NCBI GenBank assembly: GCA_947623805.1
Contig: CANQHZ010000016.1
Span: 1 to 50,136 of the forward strand
DNA length: 50,136 nucleotides
DNA from: an uncultured Lachnospiraceae bacterium
GTDB lineage: Bacteria; Bacillota; Clostridia; Lachnospirales; Lachnospiraceae
Direction of reading: 5' to 3'
Of this stretch, positions 16,601-25,714 are shown piece after piece. Below the pieces are notes generated by a model. That model searched no databases and was not told the DNA's origin. It saw only the letters and a list, made by a program, of their open reading frames with translations. Made by a program: the position numbers and the translations under genes. Position 1 is the stretch's first letter, and each line of letters begins with the position of its first letter.

Positions 16601-17957
16601 GCAGGGATATTCTTTTATAGTCCGTTTCCTCAAACGCTGAACCGTCAATCCTGTCATAAATTTCCAAGTCATTCTTAAGCGCTTTAATATAATTGTTTAC
16701 TCTTGAAAATCCGTCGCCCGCAAAAGATATATTGTTCATCACATCGGGCAGCAAATCAAAAACGTGCTCAATGCGCTCACTGATATTCTGCGCCTGAGTT
16801 ATATTGTCGTCAGCGAAATTTTTCATCTGCGCGACAAGCTCATTGCCGGAATCAAGCGCGTTATCACCGAATGTGCCCAATGTATCAAAATCGCCGCTTA
16901 TAGCGTCTTTCCCGTCACCCATATCGTCAAGCGTCTTTTCTATCAGGTCATGGAGCTTGTTGACGGCATTTCTGAGCGACTGCGCCTCATTTACTTCGAT
17001 GTAAGGTTCCATCTGACCGACAATGCCGCCGACATCCTTTCTGCCATAAATCTCGCCATAGTTTGTACAGAGCGAAACCATGCCCGTCTGCCTGCCTGCA
17101 ATGCCGCCGATGTTGTAGCCCGTATGCTCATAGCCCACTCTGCCGTAGTTCGAGCATCTCGAAATCAATCCGTCGGAATAGCCTGTGATGCCGCCTGTAT
17201 CGACGCCGCTATAAAGCGTCAGCTCGTCATCATCAGAGGTAAGGCTTGGGAGTAAGCCCGTTTCCATGGCGTCATCTTCCTCAACCCATTCAGTGTCATC
17301 ATTTATATTTGAATAATTGGAACAGAAAGTGACAGTGCCGTGGTTGATGCCGGCGATGCCGCCTGTCGTATAGTAGCCTGTGATGTGTCCTTTGACGCTG
17401 CAGCCTGTGACGATGCCTGTAGCCTCGTTGATGCCGACGATGCCGCCTATGGTGTCGCTGCCGTTGACTGTTCCCTGAAAACTGCAGTTTTTGATAGTGC
17501 CGTGGTTTACACCGCATATGCTGCCAAGGCATTCCTTTTCGTCTGTGCCTGTGATGTTGCCCTTGAGCCTGATATTTCTGACAACTCCGCCGTTTTCAAT
17601 ATAGCGGAAAAGTCCAGCCACATAGCCGTCGCTTTCATTATTAAAGGATATAGTATGATTGCCGCCGTCAAATATACCCGCAAATATCGGAATCATATTA
17701 AAATCAACTCTCGTCAGGTCGAGGTCGCAATTTAATGTAATGATTTTGTCTGCCGACCACGAATTTATAGAGCAGTTATCCACGAAAGCGATAAAATCGT
17801 CCATATTGTATATCTGTATGTCTGTGTATTGAGATTCGTCAATTGTGCTTTCTTCTGCGTCTGTGGCCGCATTTGCAGTCATTATATTTTGCGTGGGGAG
17901 TGAAGTGCAGACAAGCGCCGCCGCTAATCCCAAGGATAGGAATTTAAGCCTTTTCAT
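13695..17957 (-). CDS. Giant GLUG-repeat surface protein, membrane anchored
   Basis: 1420 residues. Signal peptide (1-31, cleavage after NAA), then a block of GG-I-x-G repeats (GLUG type: GGIVGINEATG, GGIAGINHGT, GGITGYSDG, GGIAGRQTG, GGIVGQ). A long heptad region follows (about 330-440), two InlB-like repeat modules (VTITAAPDDGYKL; VIIYPIAENGYYL), a second coiled-coil region (about 710-910), and four more GLUG repeats. One transmembrane helix near residue 1330 is followed by a basic stop-transfer segment and a Thr/Asp/Asn-rich cytoplasmic tail. The start overlaps the end of the MMPL gene by four bases (ATGA), so the two are translationally coupled. The heptad regions resemble the extracellular domains of Firmicutes MMPL/YhgE proteins, suggesting this is the exporter's partner. 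Function unproven. Confidence 0.8.
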   Translation of the reverse strand: MKRLKFLSLGLAAALVCTSLPTQNIMTANAATDAEESTIDESQYTDIQIYNMDDFIAFVDNCSINSWSADKIITLNCDLDLTRVDFNMIPIFAGIFDGGNHTISFNNESDGYVAGLFRYIENGGVVRNIRLKGNITGTDEKECLGSICGVNHGTIKNCSFQGTVNGSDTIGGIVGINEATGIVTGCSVKGHITGYYTTGGIAGINHGTVTFCSNYSNINDDTEWVEEDDAMETGLLPSLTSDDDELTLYSGVDTGGITGYSDGLISRCSNYGRVGYEHTGYNIGGIAGRQTGMVSLCTNYGEIYGRKDVGGIVGQMEPYIEVNEAQSLRNAVNKLHDLIEKTLDDMGDGKDAISGDFDTLGTFGDNALDSGNELVAQMKNFADDNITQAQNISERIEHVFDLLPDVMNNISFAGDGFSRVNNYIKALKNDLEIYDRIDGSAFEETDYKRISLLTSVGGSLSCSSQNPEAGELVTITAAPDDGYKLDKISATDADGNDVVIMPGDSENEFVFTMTTANVKVEGQFAHTKAFVNDTSSKGPEKHGDYIEATIKGKGDLKVAAIKKDVSIEALEITGITVEVDPGDTVIIYPIAENGYYLTDIEVTSSGSGIELTPPERDGEAYSFRMPSGTVEITATFEVIPLILTSNMSGSASYSAATDGTIMLKVNPDSGYTLADTPIVTTSKGTALNVSKSQGSAYTYEFNLKGFAEPTTPATANISFTKQNKRAAADGAMDDIDAAINAFHEAATQASQSVVALQSLLASSPSDADAIKNELLNLADAVSGMTDAASTILSSLSTISTIISPYVGDAVDDVKGDIDKAIDEVQNMINSLKAAASGVRGIVDYINMQPDLAFSTLGEAFDAHRENLHNQLEAISDVLKALNNDASNYSDKVNNDLKAVNDQLNVVFNILSDRLTDYTETDVSDLYEEISDEDIEKTTTGRVDSCKNTSIIKGDINIGGIAGAMSIDEEDPEDNAAGSVDFKLGQRYITKCIINNSINEGYITSKKDGAGGIVGYMRHGIVVDSEGYGSVESTEGDYVGGIAGESFTVIKRCYALCTISGAKNVGGIAGYADTLQNCYSIVNAEATIGKKGAIAGQITSYDITQSDEDSDAKVCDNYYVSDELYGIDNVSYIGVAEPISYEDLLTTEGLPNEFWHLKVTYRIEDAYLGTQELKFGESLAHLNYPDIPQKDGFYGVWPDYSDKVMTGNLFIEGEYKDNVLVVESSEKTEDTTDSGYQKPYALVEKVFTTDTVLNAELIDMAPPEAAVGQNYVIYDISLENSGVKDDESFAVRLLNPYEDAQVWAHRDGNWTQLESKARGQYLQVDMIGSSDIFCIIEIKSLTLIVTICIVAAILIIIILTLIIKGFKKRIKKLKAKKQQNADTAGDTNDETSDGSTDNTVDDTANNKADDTTNETTDKTDE

Positions 17958-20446
17958 TTCTTATCCTCCTCCTTTTCTTTTTGGAGCAGCTCCTCCAAAT
18001 CCTCGCCGTCGTCTTCACGCTGTTCGAGCTTGCCCATATTTACAAAGAGATTTGCGTCGCCGCGCACAAATCCGTGCATCTCGCCGATGACAGTACCGTT
18101 AATCTGCCCTTGGACTAAGCCGTCCACGCGCATAAGCCCTGACGTCTTTTCGAGCTTGAGCGGTATGGATACGGCAAATGAAGTCCTGTCGATAATCTTT
18201 TCGCCGAGCAGCAGGATTTGCGGCAGCACGAACATTACTATTATTATGGAAATAATGGTGCCGCGCCCAAGGCACTGTCCGATACCGCATATCGCGCCGT
18301 CGGAGGACATCTTGCCGATGAAAATGCCCGCAAGCGCAAGCATTGAGCCGGACGTTACGATAGTGGGAAACGCAAAGTTCATAGTTTCGATAATTGCGTC
18401 TCTCTTTGGCATCTGGTTTTTAAGCTCCATAAAGCGCCCTGAAATAACAATGGCGTAGTCGATATTCGCACCCATCTGGATAGAGCTTACTATCAAATAG
18501 CTCATGAAAAACAGATTTTTTTGCTGTATCGCGGGGAATGAGAAATTGACCCAAATTGCGCCCTGAATAATCAATATCAAAAGTACGGGCATGCCCGCCG
18601 ACATAAACGTAAACAAAAGCACTACCAAAACGGCAAGGATTGACACTACATTTACCACCGTGTTATCTGTCTGGAAAGTCTTGTAAAGGTCGTATTGGCT
18701 TGTCGCCTCGCCCGGGATAAGGATAGTGGCGTCCTCATAATATTTATTTGCAATCGTATGCATTTCGTCAAGGAAAGCAAATGTCTCGTCGCCCTCCTCG
18801 GGGAGTGTGAGGTATACAAGCATACGGCTGTATTCCTCGCCTTGTAGCTGGTCGAGCGCAATTTGCATTTGAGAGTGCGCGTCCTCAAGTGTATCCATCA
18901 AATCGTCTTCGAGTGTGACGTAGCCCTCCTGAACCTCGTCATACAGGAACATGATAATATCAATCAAAGGTATGCTGTATGTAGAAAGTCCGTTTACAAT
19001 CTTCGCATAATTCTCATCGTTTACGGCGTATGTCATATAAAGCAGCTCCGCCACCTCGTAATCAAGCTCCAAAAGCTCCGAGAAATCCCTCGCCGTGAGC
19101 TTGTCGGTGAGCATATAGCCGTCCATCGCCTCTGTGTTTGCAAGCCCCATCGAATAATCCACTTCAGGCCGCGCGTCAATCTCCTTTAATAGCGCCTTTT
19201 CCTTGTCGTAGTTGCCCGCGGGGACTACCAGTGCCACCATGTTTGACGTGCCAAAGCTTTCTTCTATCATCTCATCAACTATCATGGCGTCGCTTTTTAC
19301 AGGCGTTTCAAGCATTGAATAGCCGTACACATAAGGGCATTTTGATGAAATTATATACGCGCCTACGATAAGCACGAGAAACAGCGGCGGCATAATAAAT
19401 CTCGTCGCGTATGCGAATTTGCCGACAAACGGTATTTTGGGGATAAAGCTCTTGTGGTATGTCTTATCCATAGCGTTGCCAAACAGCATGATAAGTCCCG
19501 GCATAAGCAGGAATACCGCCAATAAGCTAAGCAAAATAGCCCTGATAAGACAGAGCGCCATGTCGCGGCCGATACCGAACTGCATGAACATCATGGCGAT
19601 AAGACCGCCGATGGTAGTAAGCGAGCTTGATGAAATCTCGGGAATAGCTTTGCTGAGTGCGACTATATCCGCCTCACGTATAGAAAGCTTTTGATGCTCC
19701 TCCTTGTATCTGTTACAGAAGATAACGGCATAGTCGATTGACAGCGCAAGCTGCAATACGATTGTTACCGAATTGGATACGAATGATATAGTGCCCATTA
19801 TAAAGTTTGTGCCTTTGGTGATGAGTGCCGCCGCTATGAAAGTAAGCAGGAGCACGGGCACCTCCGCCCATGTCTGTGATGTAAAGAGCAGCACCGTGAC
19901 TACAACGATTGCCACGAGCACGCTGATAACCTGCATTTCGCTTGCTATCTGCTCCGCCGAGGCGTCACCCATGCTTGTAGATACATAGATATCGTAATCC
20001 GACAGCATTTCCTCAATGTCCGCGAGAGCCTCAAGCGCGCGGTCGTCTGTTTCAGAATAGCCGAAAGTCACATCGTAGAGCGCTGAAAAGTTGTTGTAAT
20101 GTTCCTCGGAATTGTCAAAGGTAAGCATTATTACCGTGTCAAGGTTTTCAAGTGTGTCGGCTATGTTTTCCGCTTCATCGTAAGGTATGTTTGTCACCAT
20201 TATTTTTGCCGTGCCGTAAGTGATAAACTGCTCCTCCATGAGGTCAAGTCCCTGACTTGTCTCTGTAGTATCAGGAAGATACGCCGACATAGAATTTTCC
20301 ACGCTTACCCAGTTCATTGACACTACGGAAAAGATTATCGCAATGCCAAATAACAGGAAAAATAAGTTGCGTCGGTCAACGATAAAAGTAGCAACCTTAA
20401 TCATAAAGCTGCCGTCTTCTTTGCTGACATTTGTCTGTTCAGCCAT
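17954..20446 (-). CDS. MMPL/RND-family membrane exporter
   Basis: 830 residues, with about twelve membrane helices in the RND 1+5 / 1+5 layout: TM1 at 25-45, a large loop, five helices to about residue 370, then the same again. Both family signatures are present in the fourth helix of each half: ALSIDYAVIFCNRY and GANIDYAVIISGRF, whose Asp residues carry protons. These proteins export lipids or other hydrophobic molecules using the proton gradient; the substrate is unknown here. The acidic cytoplasmic C-terminus (EDLEELLQKEKEEDKK) overlaps the start of the GLUG gene. AAAAGGGGTGG precedes ATG 20446. The region to the divergent exonuclease gene is 245 bases and holds the promoters. Confidence 0.9.
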   Translation of the reverse strand: MAEQTNVSKEDGSFMIKVATFIVDRRNLFFLLFGIAIIFSVVSMNWVSVENSMSAYLPDTTETSQGLDLMEEQFITYGTAKIMVTNIPYDEAENIADTLENLDTVIMLTFDNSEEHYNNFSALYDVTFGYSETDDRALEALADIEEMLSDYDIYVSTSMGDASAEQIASEMQVISVLVAIVVVTVLLFTSQTWAEVPVLLLTFIAAALITKGTNFIMGTISFVSNSVTIVLQLALSIDYAVIFCNRYKEEHQKLSIREADIVALSKAIPEISSSSLTTIGGLIAMMFMQFGIGRDMALCLIRAILLSLLAVFLLMPGLIMLFGNAMDKTYHKSFIPKIPFVGKFAYATRFIMPPLFLVLIVGAYIISSKCPYVYGYSMLETPVKSDAMIVDEMIEESFGTSNMVALVVPAGNYDKEKALLKEIDARPEVDYSMGLANTEAMDGYMLTDKLTARDFSELLELDYEVAELLYMTYAVNDENYAKIVNGLSTYSIPLIDIIMFLYDEVQEGYVTLEDDLMDTLEDAHSQMQIALDQLQGEEYSRMLVYLTLPEEGDETFAFLDEMHTIANKYYEDATILIPGEATSQYDLYKTFQTDNTVVNVVSILAVLVVLLFTFMSAGMPVLLILIIQGAIWVNFSFPAIQQKNLFFMSYLIVSSIQMGANIDYAIVISGRFMELKNQMPKRDAIIETMNFAFPTIVTSGSMLALAGIFIGKMSSDGAICGIGQCLGRGTIISIIIVMFVLPQILLLGEKIIDRTSFAVSIPLKLEKTSGLMRVDGLVQGQINGTVIGEMHGFVRGDANLFVNMGKLEQREDDGEDLEELLQKEKEEDKK

Positions 20447-20691
20447 ATTTCCACCCCTTTTGAAAAATGTAAGCTTGTGTAAAGCAGAACATTTGAGAAA
20501 AAATCAGAAAGTCTTTTACACAAAATATTATAGATATTATAATACAATAAAATTGCTGATACAAGAGTTAAGGGGCAAAATTTATGTATTACCATCGGTC
20601 TCATATTAACCTTGTATCGGCGGCGATATTATGCTATTATTTTAAGGAAAAGACGGTAACACATTATAATGGCGTTTTTTGGGTGAGCTAA

Positions 20692-21636
20692 GTGAATTAT
20701 ATAGTTTTGGATATGGAGTGGAATCAGGGAGCGGACCTGAAAGCCAGGCAGGCGAGTGAGCTTGATTTTGAGATAATAGAAATAGGCGCTGTCAGGCTTG
20801 ATTCTAGCAGAAATGTGGTGGACAGCTTTCACGAGATGATAAGGCCGCAGGTATTTCATAAAATGAATGAAGCGACCAGAGAGCTTATACACATAAATAT
20901 GAGGCAGTTAAAGGGCTGCCGCGATTTTGCAAGCGTTGCTGAGAGCTTTCTGGAGTGGTGTGGGGACGATTATATTTTCTGCACATGGGGAAATACTGAT
21001 TTGATAGAGCTCCAGCGCAATATGGATTATTACAATATGACACACATGTCGGAAAAACCGATTATCTATTATGACGTGCAGAAGCTTTTTAGTATAGCGT
21101 TTGAGGATAAAAAGTCGAGGCGTTCGCTGGAATATGCGATAGATTTTTTAAATATTGACAAGGATATAGCCTTTCACCGCGCAGACGCCGATGCTTTTTA
21201 CACGGCTGAGATTTTGAGACGCATTGAAGATGACGCGGTATTTCGCAATTATTCATATGATACATACCATTTGCCGCAAAATAAAGAAGATGAGATACAT
21301 GTGCGTTTTGACGACTATTCAAAATATATATCCCGCGCCTTTTTTGACAAAAAAGACGCCTTAAATGACAGCAGTGTCGTTTCCACGGAATGTTTTATAT
21401 GCGGCAGTGCTACGCGCAGGAAAATTCCGTGGTTTACAAACAACAGCAAGCATTATTATTCTATAGTAAAATGTCCCGTGCATGGTTTGATAAAATGCAA
21501 GATACGATTTAGAAAATCGGCATCGGATGAGAGTCTGTATGTCGTCAAGACAATGAAGCAGGCAACCCCTGAAATAGTCGCCGACATTATGCAAAAACGG
21601 AGAAATGCTAAAAATGCAAGGAAAGAGAAGCATTAA
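20692..21636 (+). CDS. DEDDh 3'-5' exonuclease with C-terminal Cys/His cluster
   Basis: 314 residues from GTG 20692, with TATAAT at 20665-20670 upstream. Residues 1-180 are an exonuclease domain (DnaQ/KapD type): VLDMEWN (Asp and Glu), FEIIEIGAV, then AFHRADADA containing the H-x4-D of the DEDDh subgroup. It presumably trims RNA or DNA 3' ends. Residues about 238-275 carry CFICG and CPVHG, a possible zinc ribbon not standard for this family. The stop codon overlaps the end of the convergent carboxypeptidase gene by four bases. Confidence 0.8.
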   Translation: MNYIVLDMEWNQGADLKARQASELDFEIIEIGAVRLDSSRNVVDSFHEMIRPQVFHKMNEATRELIHINMRQLKGCRDFASVAESFLEWCGDDYIFCTWGNTDLIELQRNMDYYNMTHMSEKPIIYYDVQKLFSIAFEDKKSRRSLEYAIDFLNIDKDIAFHRADADAFYTAEILRRIEDDAVFRNYSYDTYHLPQNKEDEIHVRFDDYSKYISRAFFDKKDALNDSSVVSTECFICGSATRRKIPWFTNNSKHYYSIVKCPVHGLIKCKIRFRKSASDESLYVVKTMKQATPEIVADIMQKRRNAKNARKEKH

Positions 21637-23309
21637 TATCTTCTCTTTCTTCTTTGGCGTCGGCGTTTTCTCTCTTGGCGTTTTTGCCAACGGGCGGTTT
21701 TTTTGGCCGCGCGCTTTGCTATGCGGTTTTCCTGCTTGCGCTTGCGTATGCGCCTGTTGCTCTGCCCTCTTGGCGAAAAGCTGTAGCTGTTTATCGTAGA
21801 AATGATAAAGATGATAAGCAGGATTGCGCCCGCACCTATCAGAATGCCTGCAATTACACGTTTTACGTTTACGAATATTACCTTTTGTTCATCAGCATCT
21901 TCGCTTTCTTTATCGGAGGCGTTATCGGGGGTTGTCAGAACGCTTTCGGTTTCCGTCATTGTCTGGTCTTCGGTTTCGTTTTTAGGATTGCCGTTTGTCT
22001 GAGCGTCGTCGCTTTGAGCTGTATTTTCGCTTGACAGTTCGCTTTCCGCCGTGGAAAAACTGAAAGTGTTCACGCTGTCTTTTGTAAAGACAATATTGCA
22101 GCTCCCTACGGGAATATCCGAATAGCTGTAATTGACCGTGGCTATTACGTTTGATTCTTTATCAGCGTCTGCGCTTTGATAGGTAAGCTCTGACGCTGTA
22201 TCGCTAAATTCCGCAGTATTTGGAAGTATGACATATTTTCCGCTTTCCATAGAGATAAGCGGCGTGGAGTCGCCGAAGATATCGCTGTCGGCCTCAAACA
22301 AGTCTATACTTTCTACGTTGTATTTTGTCTCATTGTCGTCGATTGAAACTCTGTGGAAATTTTCAAAGCCGTACTGGAACAGCGCGAGCGTGTCCTCGTA
22401 CTGGTAGGGCCTTTCTTCCATAAGCACGACGCATACAAGCTTCATTCCGTCCTTTTCGGCGGCGCTCACAAGCGTCTGGCGCGACTGCGACACAAAGCCT
22501 GTCTTGCTGCCGAGTAGATATTCATATTCGTAAAGTTTGCCCGATAAAAGCTCGTTTTTTGATGAAAACCAGGCATCATCTTCGTTTGACGGCTTTAATT
22601 TGAAATGGTAGCGCGGCGTTGACGACATTTTGCATAAAAGCTCGTTGCTGAAAAATTCGCAGCCGATTAGCGCCAAGTCGTGGGCGGAGGTATAGTGATT
22701 TTCGTCAAAAAGCCCGTTTGCGTTTGCAAAGTGTGAATCCGTGCAGCCAAGCTCCTTTGCTTTTTCGTTCATGATTTCTGCAAAGCCCTCGGCGGATTTT
22801 TCCCTGCCAAGCTTCTCAGCGACATGCTCGCCGACGGCGCTTGCCACGTCGTTTGCGGACAGTACAAGCACGCTGTAGAGGGCATTTTCGAGGCTGATCG
22901 AGTCGCCCTCGTTCACGCCGCCAAGGCGTGCGCCGTCGGGCGGCACGTCGTATATGGCGTCGTGCGAAAATACTACCTTTTCATCAAGGTCACAATTCTG
23001 CATTGCGAGAAGGCTTGTAAGTATCTTGGTGACGCTGGCGGGATACATTTTTTCGTGTATGTTTTTGGCGTAAAGGATTGTATGCGTGTTCATCTCCATA
23101 AGAATAGCGGCTTTTGCGCCGACAGCGGGACCCTCGGGCCAGCCTGGTATCTCGTTTGACTCGACAGGCAGCAGCTTTCGCGCCTCCTGTTCCGCCATAT
23201 AATCAATCCCAAGGCTTACGCAGGGGAAAATAGCGGCAGCAGTGACGGCTGACGCACATATGATGGCGGATAGGGTTTTTAGAATATGGTTAAATTTATT
23301 TAAGTTCAT
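21633..23309 (-). CDS. dacF: D-alanyl-D-alanine carboxypeptidase (peptidase S11)
   Basis: 558 residues. Signal peptide or anchor at the N-terminus, then the S11 domain with all three active-site motifs: SVTK (SxxK) within MYPASVTKIL, SAN within VLSANDVASAV, and KTG within LLGSKTGFVS. It removes the terminal D-Ala of peptidoglycan stem peptides outside the cell. After a long acidic Ser/Thr/Glu linker comes a transmembrane helix (about 490-512) and a cytoplasmic tail of about 40 residues that is mostly Arg and Lys. A second membrane anchor with this tail is unusual for the family. AAAGGATT precedes ATG. The exact paralogue name is uncertain. Confidence 0.88.
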   Translation of the reverse strand: MNLNKFNHILKTLSAIICASAVTAAAIFPCVSLGIDYMAEQEARKLLPVESNEIPGWPEGPAVGAKAAILMEMNTHTILYAKNIHEKMYPASVTKILTSLLAMQNCDLDEKVVFSHDAIYDVPPDGARLGGVNEGDSISLENALYSVLVLSANDVASAVGEHVAEKLGREKSAEGFAEIMNEKAKELGCTDSHFANANGLFDENHYTSAHDLALIGCEFFSNELLCKMSSTPRYHFKLKPSNEDDAWFSSKNELLSGKLYEYEYLLGSKTGFVSQSRQTLVSAAEKDGMKLVCVVLMEERPYQYEDTLALFQYGFENFHRVSIDDNETKYNVESIDLFEADSDIFGDSTPLISMESGKYVILPNTAEFSDTASELTYQSADADKESNVIATVNYSYSDIPVGSCNIVFTKDSVNTFSFSTAESELSSENTAQSDDAQTNGNPKNETEDQTMTETESVLTTPDNASDKESEDADEQKVIFVNVKRVIAGILIGAGAILLIIFIISTINSYSFSPRGQSNRRIRKRKQENRIAKRAAKKTARWQKRQERKRRRQRRKRRY

Positions 23310-23486
23310 TGTAAAATCCTTTTATATTTCCTTTCAAGTAAGTATATCCGAATTTTCGAGTTAATTCCTTATATCGCTTTAGCGGATTAAATTAAGTATT
23401 ATTATAACATTTGGGCAGAGATATTTTCAATATTTTTAATAATTTACATAATTTTACAATGCAGTTAGTGCCGCAAAAGCATACTT

Positions 23487-25115
23487 CTACAAAACAGCCC
23501 TTAATTTTTCAGTTTCAGTTTCTATAACACTTTTATCAATTCTTTGAAATAAAACTTCCAATTCAGGAAGTAAATAACCGGCTGAAACAGAGTGTTTTTC
23601 CCATTTGTTATTTATACCCAGCCATTTGCACACCTTCTCTGATGAAAATGGTAAAAATGGAAATAGTAAAACTGCCAAATTAGCGATAATCTGAACGCAT
23701 TGATAAAGTGTATTTTTACATACATTCTCATCAGTGGTTCTGGTAATCCAAGGCTGTTCAGTGTCAAAAAATTTATTTGCGTTTCTTATAAAATTAAATA
23801 TTTCAGAAATTGCATCCTTGAAAGCGCCATTTTCAATCTGCCTGCCGACGGAAACAAACAATTCATCTATACGATTGCTTATAGACGGATTATCTGTTCC
23901 ATCTGGAACAATTCCGTCAAAAAATTTTACGATAAACGCTAACGAACGGTTCACAAAATTTCCGTATGCCCCAAGAAGTTCACCATTATGGCTATGGACA
24001 TATTCCCTCCATGAAAAATCCGCATCCTTCTTTTCAGGACCATGTGCCAGGAAAAAGTAACGGATTGAATCTGCTTCATAATTCTCCAACAGCTCTTTAA
24101 CCCAAATTGCATAATTTTGACTGGTAGATATTTTCCTTCCTTCTAAAGTCAGATATTCGCTTGACACAATCTGATCCGGCAAATGCCAATTTTTATCATT
24201 CCCCAGCAAAAGCGACGGCAAAATAATTGTGTGAAATGGAATATTATCTTTGCCATGCACATAGTAATGTTTCGCGTCTTTACCCCAGAGTTCTTGAAAA
24301 TCAGCACCTCTTGCTTCCGCGGCTGTTTTACTTGCGGATAAATATCCCAACACATTTTCCGCCCATATATAGATTGTTTTGTTTTCGTAACCAGCTTTGG
24401 GGACTTTTATACCCCATTCTAAATCCCTTGTCAAAGCGCGGTCTCTTAAGCCGTCGTCTATATATTTATTTGTAAAGGCAATGGCATTTTTCCTCCAATT
24501 TGGGTGATTGTCAACCAGCGCCCTTAGTTCAGCCTGTAATTTTGTAATAGCTATATATAAATGCTTTGAATTTTTAAAGCTTACAGGCTTTCCGCATACT
24601 GCGCAAACCGGCTCTGCAAGCTCCTCCGGTGCGAGTACTGTGCCACAAGCATCACATTGGTCTCCTCTGGTGTCTTTTCCACATTTTGGGCATTTTCCCA
24701 GCACAAAACGGTCAGCCAAAAAGGTATCGCAGCTTTCACAATATGCCTGCGGAGCTTCTTTTTCGTAAACATAGCTGCTTTCATACAATTTTTTATGAAA
24801 ATCCCTTACAAATTTTTTATGCTCATTCGAAGCTGTCTTTGTATATACATCATAACTAAAGCCCAGCTTATTAAAGCAATCTGCGAATTCTTCGTGATAA
24901 AAATCGCTGATTTCCTGCGGGCTTTTCTTCTCCTGCTTTGCCCTAAGCGCTACTGGAGTTCCATGACAGTCACTTCCTGATACGAAATATACATTATCTC
25001 CAACAGCCCTGTGATACCTAGCCAATACATCTCCGGGCAATAATCCTGCAATGTGCCCTATATGCAATGAACCATTTGCATATGGCCATGCGCCGCCGAT
25101 TAAAATATTTCTCAT
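23487..25115 (-). CDS. metG: Methionyl-tRNA synthetase
   Basis: 542 residues, class I. HIGH at 18-21 (GSLHIGHIAG). Zinc-knuckle insert with four CxxC pairs (CESC, CPKC, CDAC, CAVC). Anticodon-binding region typical (NFVNRSLAF; WEKHSV). The usual KMSKS loop reads KISTS (LEGRKISTSQN). The C-terminal EMAP-type tRNA-binding domain of long MetG forms is missing. It joins methionine to tRNA-Met in the cytoplasm. GAGGTATG precedes ATG 25115. Expression is controlled by the T-box leader immediately upstream. Confidence 0.93.
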   Translation of the reverse strand: MRNILIGGAWPYANGSLHIGHIAGLLPGDVLARYHRAVGDNVYFVSGSDCHGTPVALRAKQEKKSPQEISDFYHEEFADCFNKLGFSYDVYTKTASNEHKKFVRDFHKKLYESSYVYEKEAPQAYCESCDTFLADRFVLGKCPKCGKDTRGDQCDACGTVLAPEELAEPVCAVCGKPVSFKNSKHLYIAITKLQAELRALVDNHPNWRKNAIAFTNKYIDDGLRDRALTRDLEWGIKVPKAGYENKTIYIWAENVLGYLSASKTAAEARGADFQELWGKDAKHYYVHGKDNIPFHTIILPSLLLGNDKNWHLPDQIVSSEYLTLEGRKISTSQNYAIWVKELLENYEADSIRYFFLAHGPEKKDADFSWREYVHSHNGELLGAYGNFVNRSLAFIVKFFDGIVPDGTDNPSISNRIDELFVSVGRQIENGAFKDAISEIFNFIRNANKFFDTEQPWITRTTDENVCKNTLYQCVQIIANLAVLLFPFLPFSSEKVCKWLGINNKWEKHSVSAGYLLPELEVLFQRIDKSVIETETEKLRAVL

Positions 25116-25189
25116 TTTACATACCTCATTTCTTAATTTATAGTGATAACTTAGTTTTTGCGACCTTGTAGGTCATTTCATTTTCTGCA

Positions 25190-25485
25190 ATAAAAAAGCC
25201 CTCCTCTCTGAAAAATTTCTTTTTCAGGGACGAGAGCAAATGCTTCGTGTTACCACCCTAAATTCACCTATACCTCACGGTATAAGCCTTATCAGCTGCG
25301 GATGAGAAATGATTCATCGATAGCCTGTCACTGTAACGGGTGCACCCGTCGTAGCCTTGGCATAACAGCTTCGGTACGTAGCTCCGAGACCATTTTCAGC
25401 AATTCCTTTTGTGTCTGCTTTCACCTGCCCAGACTCTCTGTAACATATCTAACTGCTTACTCTTCTCTTCATAGCCTTTAGTAAT
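25190..25485 (-). promoter_or_regulatory. T-box riboswitch controlling metG
   Basis: The minus-strand leader of about 300 nt contains the T-box AGGGTGGTAACACG (25259-25246), whose UGGU bulge fits the 3' end of an uncharged tRNA with discriminator A, as in tRNA-Met. It is followed by a long terminator stem (CTGAAAAA/TTTTTCAG plus GC-rich outer part) and TTTTTT at 25197-25192. An ATG that could be the specifier codon lies at 25393-25391. Uncharged tRNA-Met would stabilise the antiterminator and allow metG transcription. Confidence 0.85.
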
Positions 25486-25495
25486 ATTTTTGTAA

Positions 25496-25524
25496 ATCAT
25501 ACAACGATTTTTTCATTTTGTCAA
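25496..25524 (-). promoter_or_regulatory. Promoter of the metG T-box transcript
   Basis: Minus strand TTGACA (25524-25519) and TATGAT (25501-25496) with exactly 17 bases between them. Transcription would begin about 25489, just before stem I of the T-box. Confidence 0.75.
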
Positions 25525-25576
25525 TGATTCCTCAGTTTAATTCAAGAACTTCCTGTTGCAGGACATTGCTTAGCAG

Positions 25577-25714
25577 AATTTAAGATTATCTGTGACAAAT
25601 CGGTTTGAATAGTGTAAAATATAGGAAAATATTATATGCGATGGGCGCATATGTGAGTTCAGGCGGGTTTGCGGTTTTGGGGCGAATGCCGCCAAGGTGA
25701 ATAGGAGTGTTGTT
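25577..25714 (+). promoter_or_regulatory. Promoter and structured leader of trmB (copy A)
   Basis: GTGACA (25592-25597), 17 bases, then TAAAAT (25615-25620). The leader holds a hairpin ATATGCG/CGCATAT (25634-25652) and a GC-rich stretch GGCGG...GCCGCC. The whole block is repeated at 29056-29212. Confidence 0.6.

Noticed and set aside
14646-17735. Several plus-strand ORFs inside the GLUG-protein gene
   Set aside because: Antisense shadows created by the biased codon use of the repeats.
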